Of a stretch of 64,000 bases of DNA, positions 16,679-24,661 are shown one piece after another. Where the stretch lies: assembly GCF_000732485.2 (NCBI RefSeq), contig NZ_JAQV02000015.1:1-64000 (forward strand). The letters run 5' to 3'. Within the stretch, counting starts at the first letter, position 1. Every line of letters starts with the position of its first letter. Source of the stretch: Bacillus sp. SJS (GTDB taxonomy: Bacteria > Bacillota > Bacilli > Bacillales > Bacillaceae). Under the pieces are notes generated by a model. The model saw only the letters and a list, made by a program, of their open reading frames with translations. It was not told the DNA's origin and made no database searches. A program made the translations under genes and the position numbers.

Positions 16679-17872
16679 TCACCAGACGTATAAGCCTACA
16701 ATCATCGCACTCAACAGGGAAACTGCCAACCCGCTGACAAGCAGCTTCCAGACATTTTTCCCGATCATCGAGGATTTTTCCTCTCCTAAAACGGAGCTGA
16801 ATGTGCCGTAAATCATTCCTACAGTACTGAAGTTTGCAAAGGAGGTCAGGAACGTCGTCGCAACGGCAACCGTATGCGGGCTTAGCGTATTCAGATTGTT
16901 TTTCAAATCAAGCATAGCCACAAATTCATTTGTCGCCATCTTAATTCCCATAAGCTGAGCCACATACATCGTATCCTTTGCTGACAAACCAAGAAGGAAC
17001 GCAAAAGGACTGAAAATGATGGAGAAGATTTTTTGAATGGTCAGACCGTCTACGAAAAATCCAAGAAAACCATTCAAGACAGCCGTTAGGGCTACATATC
17101 CAATTACCATCGCGAGGATAACAATCACCATGTTCATTCCAACCATCATACTGTTGGAAATGGTCGAAAAGAAATCCTTCTTTTCGCTCTTTGGCGGAAC
17201 GTATACAATGTCTTCCTCTTTAGGGACAACTGCAGGATTCAAAATACTTGCAAGAAGGAGTGCATTCAGGCAGTTCAGCGGAATCGCACTGAACACATAC
17301 TCAGCCGGAACCATCGTTAAATAGGCTCCGATGATCGATCCGCTTATGCTGCTCATACTCATGATTCCAAAAGTTAGAAGCCGGTTTTCTTTTAGAACGA
17401 CCAGCTGCTGACGGATAACCGCAAGTGCTTCTGTGTTTCCAAGAAACATCATTTGAATGGAAAAAAAACTTTCAAGCTTCGGCAACCCGGAAATTTTCGA
17501 GATTACCCACCCTACTTTATCAATAATCCAAGTCAAGATACCAAAATAAGATAATATATCAAAAAAGGTGACAATTACAATGATAGGAAGAAGTGCACTA
17601 AAAAAGAAATCTACCGTGTCATTGGCCATGACGGAAGGAAAGACGAACGAAATCCCTTCATTTGCGCATGCAATCAGCCAAGTGAAAAATGAAGCAAACG
17701 TGCTGATTGCCTTACCGCCTATTTCTGTACCAAGCATGAACCAGGTTATAAGCAGTTCAGCCGCGAGCAAAATTCCAATCGACTTCCATTTTACCTCTCT
17801 CTTTTGAGGAGAACAGGCAAAGACAAGAGCGATCACAACGAAAATGCCCAGCAGGTTAATTAAAAAATACAT
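16679..17872 (-). CDS. nupG: Concentrative nucleoside transporter (CNT/NupC family), purine type
   Basis: 397 residues, strongly hydrophobic. CNT motifs are visible: the Nucleos_tra2-like gate region, GNTEALAVIRQQL and the C-terminal SPHTVAVATTFLTSFANFST helix signature. It imports nucleosides by ion symport. The guanine riboswitch in its leader links it to purine uptake and makes the Bacillus guanosine/inosine transporter NupG the best match. Short C-terminus ending LYVW. Confidence 0.88.
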   Translation of the reverse strand: MYFLINLLGIFVVIALVFACSPQKREVKWKSIGILLAAELLITWFMLGTEIGGKAISTFASFFTWLIACANEGISFVFPSVMANDTVDFFFSALLPIIVIVTFFDILSYFGILTWIIDKVGWVISKISGLPKLESFFSIQMMFLGNTEALAVIRQQLVVLKENRLLTFGIMSMSSISGSIIGAYLTMVPAEYVFSAIPLNCLNALLLASILNPAVVPKEEDIVYVPPKSEKKDFFSTISNSMMVGMNMVIVILAMVIGYVALTAVLNGFLGFFVDGLTIQKIFSIIFSPFAFLLGLSAKDTMYVAQLMGIKMATNEFVAMLDLKNNLNTLSPHTVAVATTFLTSFANFSTVGMIYGTFSSVLGEEKSSMIGKNVWKLLVSGLAVSLLSAMIVGLYVW

Positions 17873-17902
17873 GATCTCAACTCCCAGATGTATTGACCCA
17901 AT

Positions 17903-17956
17903 AAAAAAACCCTAATTTTCACCCTCAGCCAAATGGACCGAAAGCATGAAAATTAG
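17903..17956 (-). terminator. Riboswitch expression-platform terminator
   Basis: A 10-bp stem (CTAATTTTCA with TGAAAATTAG), a long loop and then GGTTTTTTT on the minus strand, ending 30 bp before the transporter start. A second pairing (ACAGGG with CCCTGT, about 17974-18001) lies between aptamer and terminator and may take part in switching. Confidence 0.85.
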
Positions 17957-18021
17957 AGCCTGCAGACAGGGATTGCCCATTGTAAACGGCATGCCCCTGT
18001 TTCTCTTATATGATCATACTT

Positions 18022-18093
18022 CCTTGTAGTCCGGCATTTTGCGGCTGCCAGGTAGAAACTATCAGACCGAATCTTAACTGATATTATACAAGG
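18022..18093 (-). ncRNA. Guanine-type purine riboswitch aptamer
   Basis: All three helices can be drawn on the minus strand: P1 CCTTGTA with TACAAGG, P2 TATCAG with CTGATA, and P3 CTGGCA with TGCCGG. The conserved core GTTTCTACC joins P2 and P3. The strand after P3 reads GGACTAC, so the specificity base is C (GACUA), which selects guanine; adenine switches have U there. A TATACT (18119-18114, minus) is a likely promoter -10. With guanine bound, the downstream terminator should form and shut off the transporter. Confidence 0.93.
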
Positions 18094-18200
18094 ATATAAA
18101 ATTAGGTTAATTGAGTATAGCTTATTCTAAAACAGGTATAGGTATTTAGCAACCTGTCTCCGAGAAGTTGAAATTTTTCGATAGTTTCCTATTACTGATT

Positions 18201-18863
18201 TTAGTAATCTAAAAAGCAGCTAACTAATCTTTTTGATTGCTGAAAATAATGTCTGCCTTCTGCAATTTCTTCCAAGCTTTGAACATACTGTCCCTTTGAA
18301 GGAGTTTCACTCTTGGCAACTTTAAAAACAATTTCTTCTGTAAACTCCAGATGAAACTGGAGACCGATGACACGGTCATCGTAAAGAAACGCCTGGTTGG
18401 AACAAGCTTCGCTCTCTGCCAGCCAAATGCAGTCTTCCGGGAGATCAAATGTATCCCCATGCCATTGCATCGCTTTGAAACTGGCCGGCAGACCAGGAAT
18501 TCGAGTCTCTCTCATTTTCACCTCATGCCAGCCTACCTCTTCAAACGCGTTTTTGCTTACTATCGCGCCCAAAGCAGTCGCAGTTAACTGAGATCCCATA
18601 CAAATTCCCAGCACCTTTTTGCCTGAATGTATGGCCCTGGAGATAAACTCTTTCTCTTGCTTCAGCCAAGGATATTCATCAGTTTGATCAATATTCATCG
18701 GACCGCCTAGAACAATAAGGAGATCAAACTCACTCAGTTCAGGGAAATGGATATCATCCTTATATAAAGCTGTCTTCGTCAGATGGAACCCTCTTTCATC
18801 TGCCCAATCCTGTATATATCCCAAACCCTCATAGGGAACATGCTGTAAATAATGAACGATCAA
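18201..18863 (-). CDS. Class I glutamine amidotransferase-like protein
   Basis: About 220 residues of the GATase1/GMP-synthase-glutaminase-like fold. The catalytic residues are visible: C88 in GICMGSQ, H171 and E173 in QFHLE, with VLGGPMNI as the oxyanion-strand motif. I place the start at TTG 18863, six bases after GGAGAGG. The frame is open for another 82 codons upstream, but those residues are basic, unlike any amidotransferase, and there is no ribosome binding site. Stand-alone members may hydrolyse gamma-glutamyl compounds; the substrate is unknown. Confidence 0.8.
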   Translation of the reverse strand: MIVHYLQHVPYEGLGYIQDWADERGFHLTKTALYKDDIHFPELSEFDLLIVLGGPMNIDQTDEYPWLKQEKEFISRAIHSGKKVLGICMGSQLTATALGAIVSKNAFEEVGWHEVKMRETRIPGLPASFKAMQWHGDTFDLPEDCIWLAESEACSNQAFLYDDRVIGLQFHLEFTEEIVFKVAKSETPSKGQYVQSLEEIAEGRHYFQQSKRLVSCFLDY

Positions 18864-19117
18864 CTTGAACCTCTCCTTTTTCAGCAAAATTGCACGGTAT
18901 AGATCCTTCCGTGCTTTTATCTCCGTGTACTCGCATCGTGCGTCTCCTCTCGGACCAACCCGGCTAAAAGTGCGCGGAACCCAGGAAACTTTGATTTGAA
19001 TGTACATGGATTTAGGGTTTTTCGTCAATGCTATTTTGGTATACGTCCTATACTGATCGGGATTTTTAGCCTTCGGAATTCTAATATTCTTTTGCTTCTC
19101 CTCCGACACATCCGTAT

Positions 19118-19142
19118 GTTTACTCCTTCACATACAGGGAAT
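19118..19142 (+). promoter_or_regulatory. Candidate SigmaB promoter
   Basis: GTTTAC (19118-19123), a 13-bp spacer and GGGAAT (19137-19142) match the general-stress SigmaB consensus (GTTTAA, 12-15 bp, GGGWAW). It lies 36 bp upstream of the SDR start, leaving a short leader. Confidence 0.65.
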
Positions 19143-19178
19143 CTAGCAGACAGAGAATATTTTAGGAGGGTTTTGAAA

Positions 19179-20003
19179 ATGGGAAGATTAGAAAACAAGA
19201 CAGCCGTCATTACCGGTGCTGCAACAGGAATCGGACAGGCGACCGCTCTAGTTTTTGCCAGAGAAGGCGCTAAAGTGATCTGTGCAGATATCAATGAAGC
19301 TGAAATGAAGAAAACCGTGGAAAAAATCAAAGAAAATGGCGGACAGGCTGAAGCGGCTTATCTCGATGTTTCCAGCGAGGATAGCGTTGATGATTTTGCC
19401 GAAAAAATAAAGGAATCCTACGGAACGATCGATATTTTATTCAATAACGCAGGCGTTGATCAGCAAGGCGGCAAAGTTCACGAATACCCGGTTGAGCTTT
19501 TCGATAAAATTATAGCCGTCGATTTGCGCGGAACGTTCCTTGCGAGCAAATACTTAATCCCGCTCATGCTTGATAACGGAGGATCGATTATTAATACCTC
19601 CTCAATGTCAGGCAGAGCAGCTGACCTTGACCGCTCTGGATACAATGCTGCAAAAGGCGGAATCACAAACTTTACACGGGCAATGGCTATTGATTATGCC
19701 CGCGATGGAATCCGGGTCAACTCCCTCTCTCCTGGAACAATTGAAACGCCGCTAATTGACACCCTTGTAGGCGGCAAAGACGAAGATATGGGCGAGAAAT
19801 TCAGAGAAGCCAACAAATGGATTACCCCAATGGGCAGACTCGGGCGTCCGGAAGAAATGGCAACCGTCGCTCTATTCCTTGCATCCGACGACAGCTCCTA
19901 TGTAACAGGCGAAGACATTACCGCGGACGGCGGAATTATGGCTTATACATGGCCGGGAAAAATGCTGATAGAGGACGAGAAATGGAAAAAAGGTACGAAA
20001 TGA
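19179..20003 (+). CDS. SDR-family oxidoreductase, probable general-stress protein
   Basis: 274 residues. A classical SDR similar to glucose 1-dehydrogenase-like proteins: TGAATGIG near residues 12-19, NNAGVDQ near 94 and the catalytic Ser ... YNAAK near 160-165, with the C-terminal ADGGIMAYTWPG. The start follows AGGAGGG. The SigmaB-like promoter suggests induction by stress, as for several Bacillus SDRs of unknown substrate. A terminator follows. Confidence 0.85.
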   Translation: MGRLENKTAVITGAATGIGQATALVFAREGAKVICADINEAEMKKTVEKIKENGGQAEAAYLDVSSEDSVDDFAEKIKESYGTIDILFNNAGVDQQGGKVHEYPVELFDKIIAVDLRGTFLASKYLIPLMLDNGGSIINTSSMSGRAADLDRSGYNAAKGGITNFTRAMAIDYARDGIRVNSLSPGTIETPLIDTLVGGKDEDMGEKFREANKWITPMGRLGRPEEMATVALFLASDDSSYVTGEDITADGGIMAYTWPGKMLIEDEKWKKGTK

Positions 20004-20009
20004 TTGGAT

Positions 20010-20035
20010 AGCACCTCTTTATGGGGTGCTTTTTT
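20010..20035 (+). terminator. Terminator after the SDR gene
   Basis: AGCACC (20010-20015) pairs with GGTGCT (20025-20030), followed by six Ts. The convergent NERD gene ends inside this hairpin. Confidence 0.8.
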
Positions 20036-20999
20036 CATTGAGAGAGAGTTCGTAAACTCTGCCTTTGTTTTGGCCGGTGGATTTTAGGTTGAGGGAATGG
20101 AGGAGACGAGTAGCTGCCGCTTGGGAAGGAATTCGAAGATACTCTCGAATCTCTTTATTAGTAATAGAAGTATTGATCAGCAGTCTATAATCGTTTAATG
20201 CTTGAATATGAGCAGACTTAGAAGAAGACTTGCATTCCTTGCACTTCCATCCGCCGTGAATTCTCTCCATTATATTTTCGCATTGAACACAGATGACTCC
20301 CTTTATGATTTCATCTTTCTCAACTGAAAATTTTTGAATGACTGGATAATCTGCTTCATTGTGGGATTTAAGAAAAAGTTTTACTGTTTTTTTAAGATCT
20401 TTTTCTGTCAGAATTTTTTCGTGGTTCATTTTTCGGATGCTCTGTATCACTGAAGGAAGTTTCTCTGCATGAATAACCTTCTTATTAAGCATATTCTGAA
20501 ACCTGGTTTCAGTTTGAATAATGGTCTTTGGACTGCTGATCACAACAAAAGAATAAGTAGGGAGCGGTTTAATTCTATGCTTTGCAGTCCATCTTTTAAA
20601 ATAATGTTCAAGCCTCTCAGTTTGAAGAATTGGATCCGCATATGCAGTTTCCTGACCATCCTTCGTTCGGATAAATTGATTAAAAACAGGGTCAAAATGC
20701 AGCGTTCCAGCAATATTTTTCACTTCCAAGATTGCCGCAAAACTTGCTGTTAATAGTAGAGTGTCCATTTGAAAAGAGACAGATTGATCTATCAGGCGAA
20801 GATCATTAAACTGATAAGTTATCCCATCCTTTATTGTGCTTAGATGATAGTCTGCATTAAGTTCTCCTTTATAACCTGCATTTCTTTTCAGGAGTTCTTC
20901 CTTAATTAAAGGAAGTTTTTCGTGATTCGGGGGTAATCTGCGTATTAGTGCTTGCAATTTCAGAATGGAAAGCGGGGTTTTTCTTTCTTTAGCTATCAT
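20019..20999 (-). CDS. NERD-domain protein with zinc ribbon and C-terminal helical domain
   Basis: 326 residues. The NERD (nuclease-related) domain spans about residues 38-155: GYKGELNADYHL, QMDTLLLTASFAAILEVKN (the D...E-x-K nuclease-like core) and later blocks. A zinc ribbon follows near residues 240-262 (CVQCENIMERIHGGWKCKEC), then a short helix-turn-helix-like tail (TNKEIREYLRIPSQAAATRLLH). NERD proteins are thought to process DNA or RNA, but few have been studied. ATG 20999 follows AGGAGGGA. It stands alone beside repeat array B. Confidence 0.85.
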   Translation of the reverse strand: MIAKERKTPLSILKLQALIRRLPPNHEKLPLIKEELLKRNAGYKGELNADYHLSTIKDGITYQFNDLRLIDQSVSFQMDTLLLTASFAAILEVKNIAGTLHFDPVFNQFIRTKDGQETAYADPILQTERLEHYFKRWTAKHRIKPLPTYSFVVISSPKTIIQTETRFQNMLNKKVIHAEKLPSVIQSIRKMNHEKILTEKDLKKTVKLFLKSHNEADYPVIQKFSVEKDEIIKGVICVQCENIMERIHGGWKCKECKSSSKSAHIQALNDYRLLINTSITNKEIREYLRIPSQAAATRLLHSLNLKSTGQNKGRVYELSLNEKSTP

Positions 21000-21082
21000 A
21001 ACGTCCCTCCTTTTGGATTTATTGTTTGTTTTCGCCGCTGCTTATCAGATTCCTCTAGCCAATATTCTAGCTCAATTTCGTA

Positions 21083-21202
21083 TATCGACGTTTTTTTAGA
21101 CATATCTACGAAAAAAAATTTATATCGTCGATAAATTCAGTATATCGACGATATTTTTCATTTATCGACGATTTTATCTATATATCGATTTTCCGACAAT
21201 AA
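21083..21202. repeat. Array B: TATCGACGA motifs at exact 20-bp spacing
   Basis: Six copies of TATCG(A/T)CGA-like words begin at 21083, 21103, 21123, 21143, 21163 and 21183, a period of exactly 20 bp. The remaining 11 or so bases of each unit are A/T-rich and not conserved. It lies in the divergent intergenic region between the NERD gene and yeeI, which otherwise holds only promoter sequence. Confidence 0.85.
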
Positions 21203-21344
21203 CCGACAAGTCCCGCAACCTCTTAGTTTCCCCCTCCCCCTATCCCTCAAGAAAAACTCGTAACCACCCACCCAAATACGTTATAATAAAAGGTAATGAA
21301 TCCAAATCATATTTTAGATTTAATACCGAAAGAGAGTGAGCAGT

Positions 21345-22064
21345 ATGGGTCGTAAGTGGAATAATATTAAGGAAAAAAAGGCAGCTAAGGATAAAAACAC
21401 GAGCCGGATTTACGCGAAGTTTGGACGCGAAATCTATGTAGTGGCTAAACAGGGCGAGCCGGATCCTGAATTGAACCAAGCCTTGAAATTCGTTCTTGAA
21501 CGGGCAAAAACATACAATGTGCCGAAGCATATTATTGACCGTGCGATTGAGAAAGCAAAAGGCGGTTCTGAGGAAAACTACGATACTCTTCGTTATGAAG
21601 GGTTTGGACCGAACGGGTCAATGGTTATCGTAGATGCACTGACAAACAACGTAAACCGAACGGCTTCCGAGGTTCGCGCAGCATTCGGGAAAAATGGCGG
21701 GAACATGGGGGTAAGCGGTTCTGTTGCTTACATGTTTGACGCAACAGCCGTAATCGGAGTTGAAGGGAAGTCTTCCGATGACGTACTTGAACTTCTTATG
21801 GAAGCAGATGTTGATGCACGCGATATCCAGGAAGAAGAGGAGTCGGTCATCGTTTATGCTGAGCCGGATCAGTTCCATGCGATGCAGGAAGCATTCAAAG
21901 GCGCCGGCATTACAGAATTTACTGTAGCCGAGCTGTCCATGCTTGCACAAAATGACGTAGAGCTTCCTGAAGATGCACAGGCTCAATTTGAAAAATTGGT
22001 TGATGCACTTGAAGATTTAGAAGACGTTCAGCAGGTTTATCATAACGTAGACCTTGGTGAATAA
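21345..22064 (+). CDS. yeeI: YebC/PmpR-family protein YeeI
   Basis: 239 residues starting [16 protein letters not shown], the form typical of Bacillus YeeI. Family blocks: [39 protein letters not shown], then [14 protein letters not shown]. YebC proteins were first described as transcription regulators and more recently as translation factors helping ribosomes at proline stretches (recalled). ATG 21345 is chosen: the GTG nine bases upstream lies within the GAGAGTGAG ribosome binding site. Confidence 0.92.
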   Translation: MGRKWNNIKEKKAAKDKNTSRIYAKFGREIYVVAKQGEPDPELNQALKFVLERAKTYNVPKHIIDRAIEKAKGGSEENYDTLRYEGFGPNGSMVIVDALTNNVNRTASEVRAAFGKNGGNMGVSGSVAYMFDATAVIGVEGKSSDDVLELLMEADVDARDIQEEEESVIVYAEPDQFHAMQEAFKGAGITEFTVAELSMLAQNDVELPEDAQAQFEKLVDALEDLEDVQQVYHNVDLGE

Positions 22065-22067
22065 CAG

Positions 22068-22102
22068 AAAAAGCAGATCCTTTCACAGGACCTGCTTTTT
22101 TT
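22068..22102. terminator. Bidirectional terminator
   Basis: AAAGCAGATCC and GGACCTGCTTT form a stem with a short loop and bulge between the convergent yeeI and MFS genes, with A-run and T-run on either side. Confidence 0.8.
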
Positions 22103-23264
22103 TCATACTCAGCATGACAACGAGAACAATTAGTGCTGCGCTCCCCACTCCATAAGCAAAAACGAGCGACACGGTTTTCATGGCAAAGCCTGAAAAGAGG
22201 GTTCCCAATGTGATTCCCAAATACATGATTGTGGAACTAAGTCCATTTACTTTCCCCAAGTATTCCTGTCTTGTTTCTTTGAGCATTAGTGCTGCAATAT
22301 AACCGCTTAAAATGCCCAGCAGCGCATTATCAATAAACTGCAAAACGAGTGTAAAAGCGAAGTTCGTTGAGTACCCTTCAAAAAACAGGGTTACCGCAAG
22401 CACGGAGATAAGTGCTGTGAGCACTTTTGTATTGGATAAATACTGCTTAAACAAAATAAATAATACTCCCCCCGCTATGACCCCGACACCGGCAACACCA
22501 GAAAAAAGCTGGTAGTAGCGCTCGCCCAAACCGAGTCTTTCAGTCACAATAAAGATATCAAGATTTATCGCAATTCCCATGGCAAAGGATAAAAGGATAT
22601 AAATTTTCATGAGCTGCTTGATTCTCTCTTTTCGCTTAATATAGCGGAAAGTGGCCTTCAGCTCATCCTTGAAACGCAATTCTGCGATCTTTTGAAACGC
22701 CGTTCTTGGAAGGGTGAGGATAAGCATAAATGATAGGAAAAACAACGCAGCGAGGACCCACAAAGTGGTATGAATACCAAATTCAAAATAAAAATAACTC
22801 CCTAAAAACGGGCCCAACACATAAAAAAGTGATCCCATCAGCTGAGAAATACCTATGGCACTCTCAACGTCCTCTTTTGCCACATACTCTTTAAAATATT
22901 TTTGTGAAGCAGGATAAGAAAATTGAGTAATAATCGCTGAAACTAATACAGCTGCAAATATGCTCCACACCACGCCATTTGATAGGAGCATACCTAATAT
23001 AACAAAGGAAATTACACTTAAAAAATCACCAAACAGCATAATTTTTTTCGGATTGGTTCGATCAGCAATCAATCCTCCGATAAACGTAAAGATAATCAGG
23101 GGTACGTATTCCAGAAAATTCAGGGTGGAGATTGCGAGCGGATCTCCACTCGTTACATCCATAATGTAAAACATGATTGCCATATTTCTGACCCAGATTC
23201 CGAACTGCTGAATAAAATCAGTGGCAAGTATCGTCATAAACACTTTATTTTTAATTAATCGCAT
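22083..23264 (-). CDS. MFS transporter, probable drug efflux pump
   Basis: 393 residues with about 12 hydrophobic helices and the MFS loop motif GGLIADRTNPKKIML after TM2. It resembles MFS_3/macrolide-type exporters. A MerR regulator gene lies directly upstream and a MerR-type promoter sits in the 55-bp gap, so it is probably induced by a toxic ligand the regulator senses. Confidence 0.85.
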   Translation of the reverse strand: MRLIKNKVFMTILATDFIQQFGIWVRNMAIMFYIMDVTSGDPLAISTLNFLEYVPLIIFTFIGGLIADRTNPKKIMLFGDFLSVISFVILGMLLSNGVVWSIFAAVLVSAIITQFSYPASQKYFKEYVAKEDVESAIGISQLMGSLFYVLGPFLGSYFYFEFGIHTTLWVLAALFFLSFMLILTLPRTAFQKIAELRFKDELKATFRYIKRKERIKQLMKIYILLSFAMGIAINLDIFIVTERLGLGERYYQLFSGVAGVGVIAGGVLFILFKQYLSNTKVLTALISVLAVTLFFEGYSTNFAFTLVLQFIDNALLGILSGYIAALMLKETRQEYLGKVNGLSSTIMYLGITLGTLFSGFAMKTVSLVFAYGVGSAALIVLVVMLSMKKKQVL

Positions 23265-23292
23265 AGAGGCTCCTCCTTTATCTCCTAAGGTG

Positions 23293-23323
23293 ATGATAAA
23301 GGGTGGAGCTGCTCCAGGGTCAA
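23293..23323 (-). promoter_or_regulatory. MerR-type promoter with 19-bp spacer and central dyad
   Basis: On the minus strand TTGACC (23323-23318) and TATCAT (23298-23293) are 19 bp apart, too long for normal RNA polymerase and typical of MerR-activated promoters. The spacer holds a perfect dyad, TGGAGC-A-GCTCCA (23304-23316). The -35 box overlaps the stop codon of the merR-like gene, so the pump promoter is built into the end of its regulator. Confidence 0.85.
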
Positions 23324-24126
23324 TCCATAACGTTTAAGATTATTTCAGAAAAATATTCGTCCTGTTCCTTTTTCTGAAGATAGAATTCCTCTTTTATATA
23401 AATACTTGTTTCCTTTAGCGAAAAATAGGCACAAATCTTTTTAATATACTGCTCCAAATCAGGAATGTTCCCATAAAAATGAGTTTTTACAAACATGCCG
23501 GTTATCGTTATTTTTTCAGCCTCCAGCTGATGCTTTTTAATCCATGAATCAATTTCTGATTCCTTTTTATGTATTGCATCAATCAAAATCAGCTGGTCAT
23601 TCACACGCAATTCGCTTGGTTCACTTAAATCATATGCATAATAATAGTGGGTTTCCTCTTCAAATAATTTTACATAGTAAGAGTGATTTTTATCCTTTAG
23701 CCAATCAAAATTCAGCGCGTAAAAGCGATACTCATAATTAAACACGGGAAGACTGGAGAAATCATGAGAATTGTGGTGAGCAGTTGCCTCGATGATTCCT
23801 TTCTTCGTTTCGGCTAACTTTTTCTCCAGCTTCTGAAGCTGTGAAATTCTGTCTGAAATAATATTTTCCTGTCTTTTCATCAAATCTATATATACCTCAA
23901 TAGATTCCTGATCAATCGCTCTCTGTATATCCTGAATTGAAATCTCTAATGATCTCGCATTTAAAATAATTTCCAGTTGATCCAAATGCCGAACGTAGTA
24001 GTATCTGTATCCATTCTGCGGATCTTTTTCTGGCTGAAGCAAGCCGATTTTATCATAATATCGAAGAGTATCAATGCTGATACCATAAAGTTTGCTTACT
24101 TGTCCAACCGATAATTTAAAAGACAT
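23320..24126 (-). CDS. MerR-family transcriptional activator
   Basis: About 268 residues. The N-terminal MerR helix-turn-helix (LSVGQVSKLYGISIDTLRYY, then DKIGLLQPEKDPQNGYRYY) is followed by a coiled-coil dimer helix near residues 85-115 and a ~150-residue C-terminal domain resembling GyrI-like effector-binding modules. ATG 24126 follows GAGGAAAG; a GTG four codons upstream is possible. It should act at the 19-bp-spacer promoter of the MFS gene next to it. Confidence 0.88.
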   Translation of the reverse strand: MSFKLSVGQVSKLYGISIDTLRYYDKIGLLQPEKDPQNGYRYYYVRHLDQLEIILNARSLEISIQDIQRAIDQESIEVYIDLMKRQENIISDRISQLQKLEKKLAETKKGIIEATAHHNSHDFSSLPVFNYEYRFYALNFDWLKDKNHSYYVKLFEEETHYYYAYDLSEPSELRVNDQLILIDAIHKKESEIDSWIKKHQLEAEKITITGMFVKTHFYGNIPDLEQYIKKICAYFSLKETSIYIKEEFYLQKKEQDEYFSEIILNVMD

Positions 24127-24215
24127 CTCTTTCCTCACTTTCAGGTGTTATAAGATGAATATATCGGTTTTAACAAAAATATCATACCTTTCAAGTTTAT
24201 ATTGGCAGGATGACT

Positions 24216-24521
24216 TTATGGATGAGTCTTCTTTTTCTTATTTCCAGACCCATTCCGGTAGGCTAAAATAGAAGTTTTTAATGACGAATAGCTTCCTATC
24301 GCAGCACTGCCGTAAAAAAAACCCATGAACAATCCCGCCCATAGATTATGACGATGACTGTAAAAGACCGACATCATCAACCCTAAAAAAGAAGCCAGTG
24401 CTGGGATGTAAGCCCTTGGGATTGGCAGAAAAATTTTTATGAGCTGCGTGACAATGATGATCACCGGCACTGCCAGGACCGCGTCCCAAAAATTGGTGTG
24501 AATGACGGGAAATTCGGTCAT
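24216..24521 (-). CDS. Small integral membrane protein
   Basis: 101 residues with three hydrophobic helices (about 12-32, 38-52, 58-80) and a lysine-rich C-terminus (NKKKKTHP). The topology resembles small holin-like proteins, but I cannot assign a family. It stands between the MerR gene and the PBP gene in its own unit. Confidence 0.6.
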   Translation of the reverse strand: MTEFPVIHTNFWDAVLAVPVIIIVTQLIKIFLPIPRAYIPALASFLGLMMSVFYSHRHNLWAGLFMGFFYGSAAIGSYSSLKTSILAYRNGSGNKKKKTHP

Positions 24522-24623
24522 GGGAGGCTGACCACTGTTTCAGCTGCGTTTATTTTCAATTACGCCGCCTCCTGAATTCTTATTTTCTTTTTAATATGGA
24601 ATAATCTAGGGCGAACTATGCAG

Positions 24624-24651
24624 AAAAAGGCCGCCAGTTCATGGCGGCCTT
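24624..24651 (-). terminator. Terminator after the PBP gene
   Basis: AAGGCCGCCA pairs with TGGCGGCCTT (10 bp) around a 5-base loop, with T-run on the minus strand. Confidence 0.85.
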
Positions 24652-24661
24652 ATGTCATTGC

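Noticed and set aside
18864-19109. 82-codon upstream extension of the amidotransferase
   Set aside because: Basic sequence unlike the family and lacking a ribosome binding site; TTG 18863 follows GGAGAGG.
21083-21202. Arrays B and C as CRISPR-like arrays
   Set aside because: Repeats are only 9 bp and spacers 11 bp, far below CRISPR sizes, and no cas genes are present.
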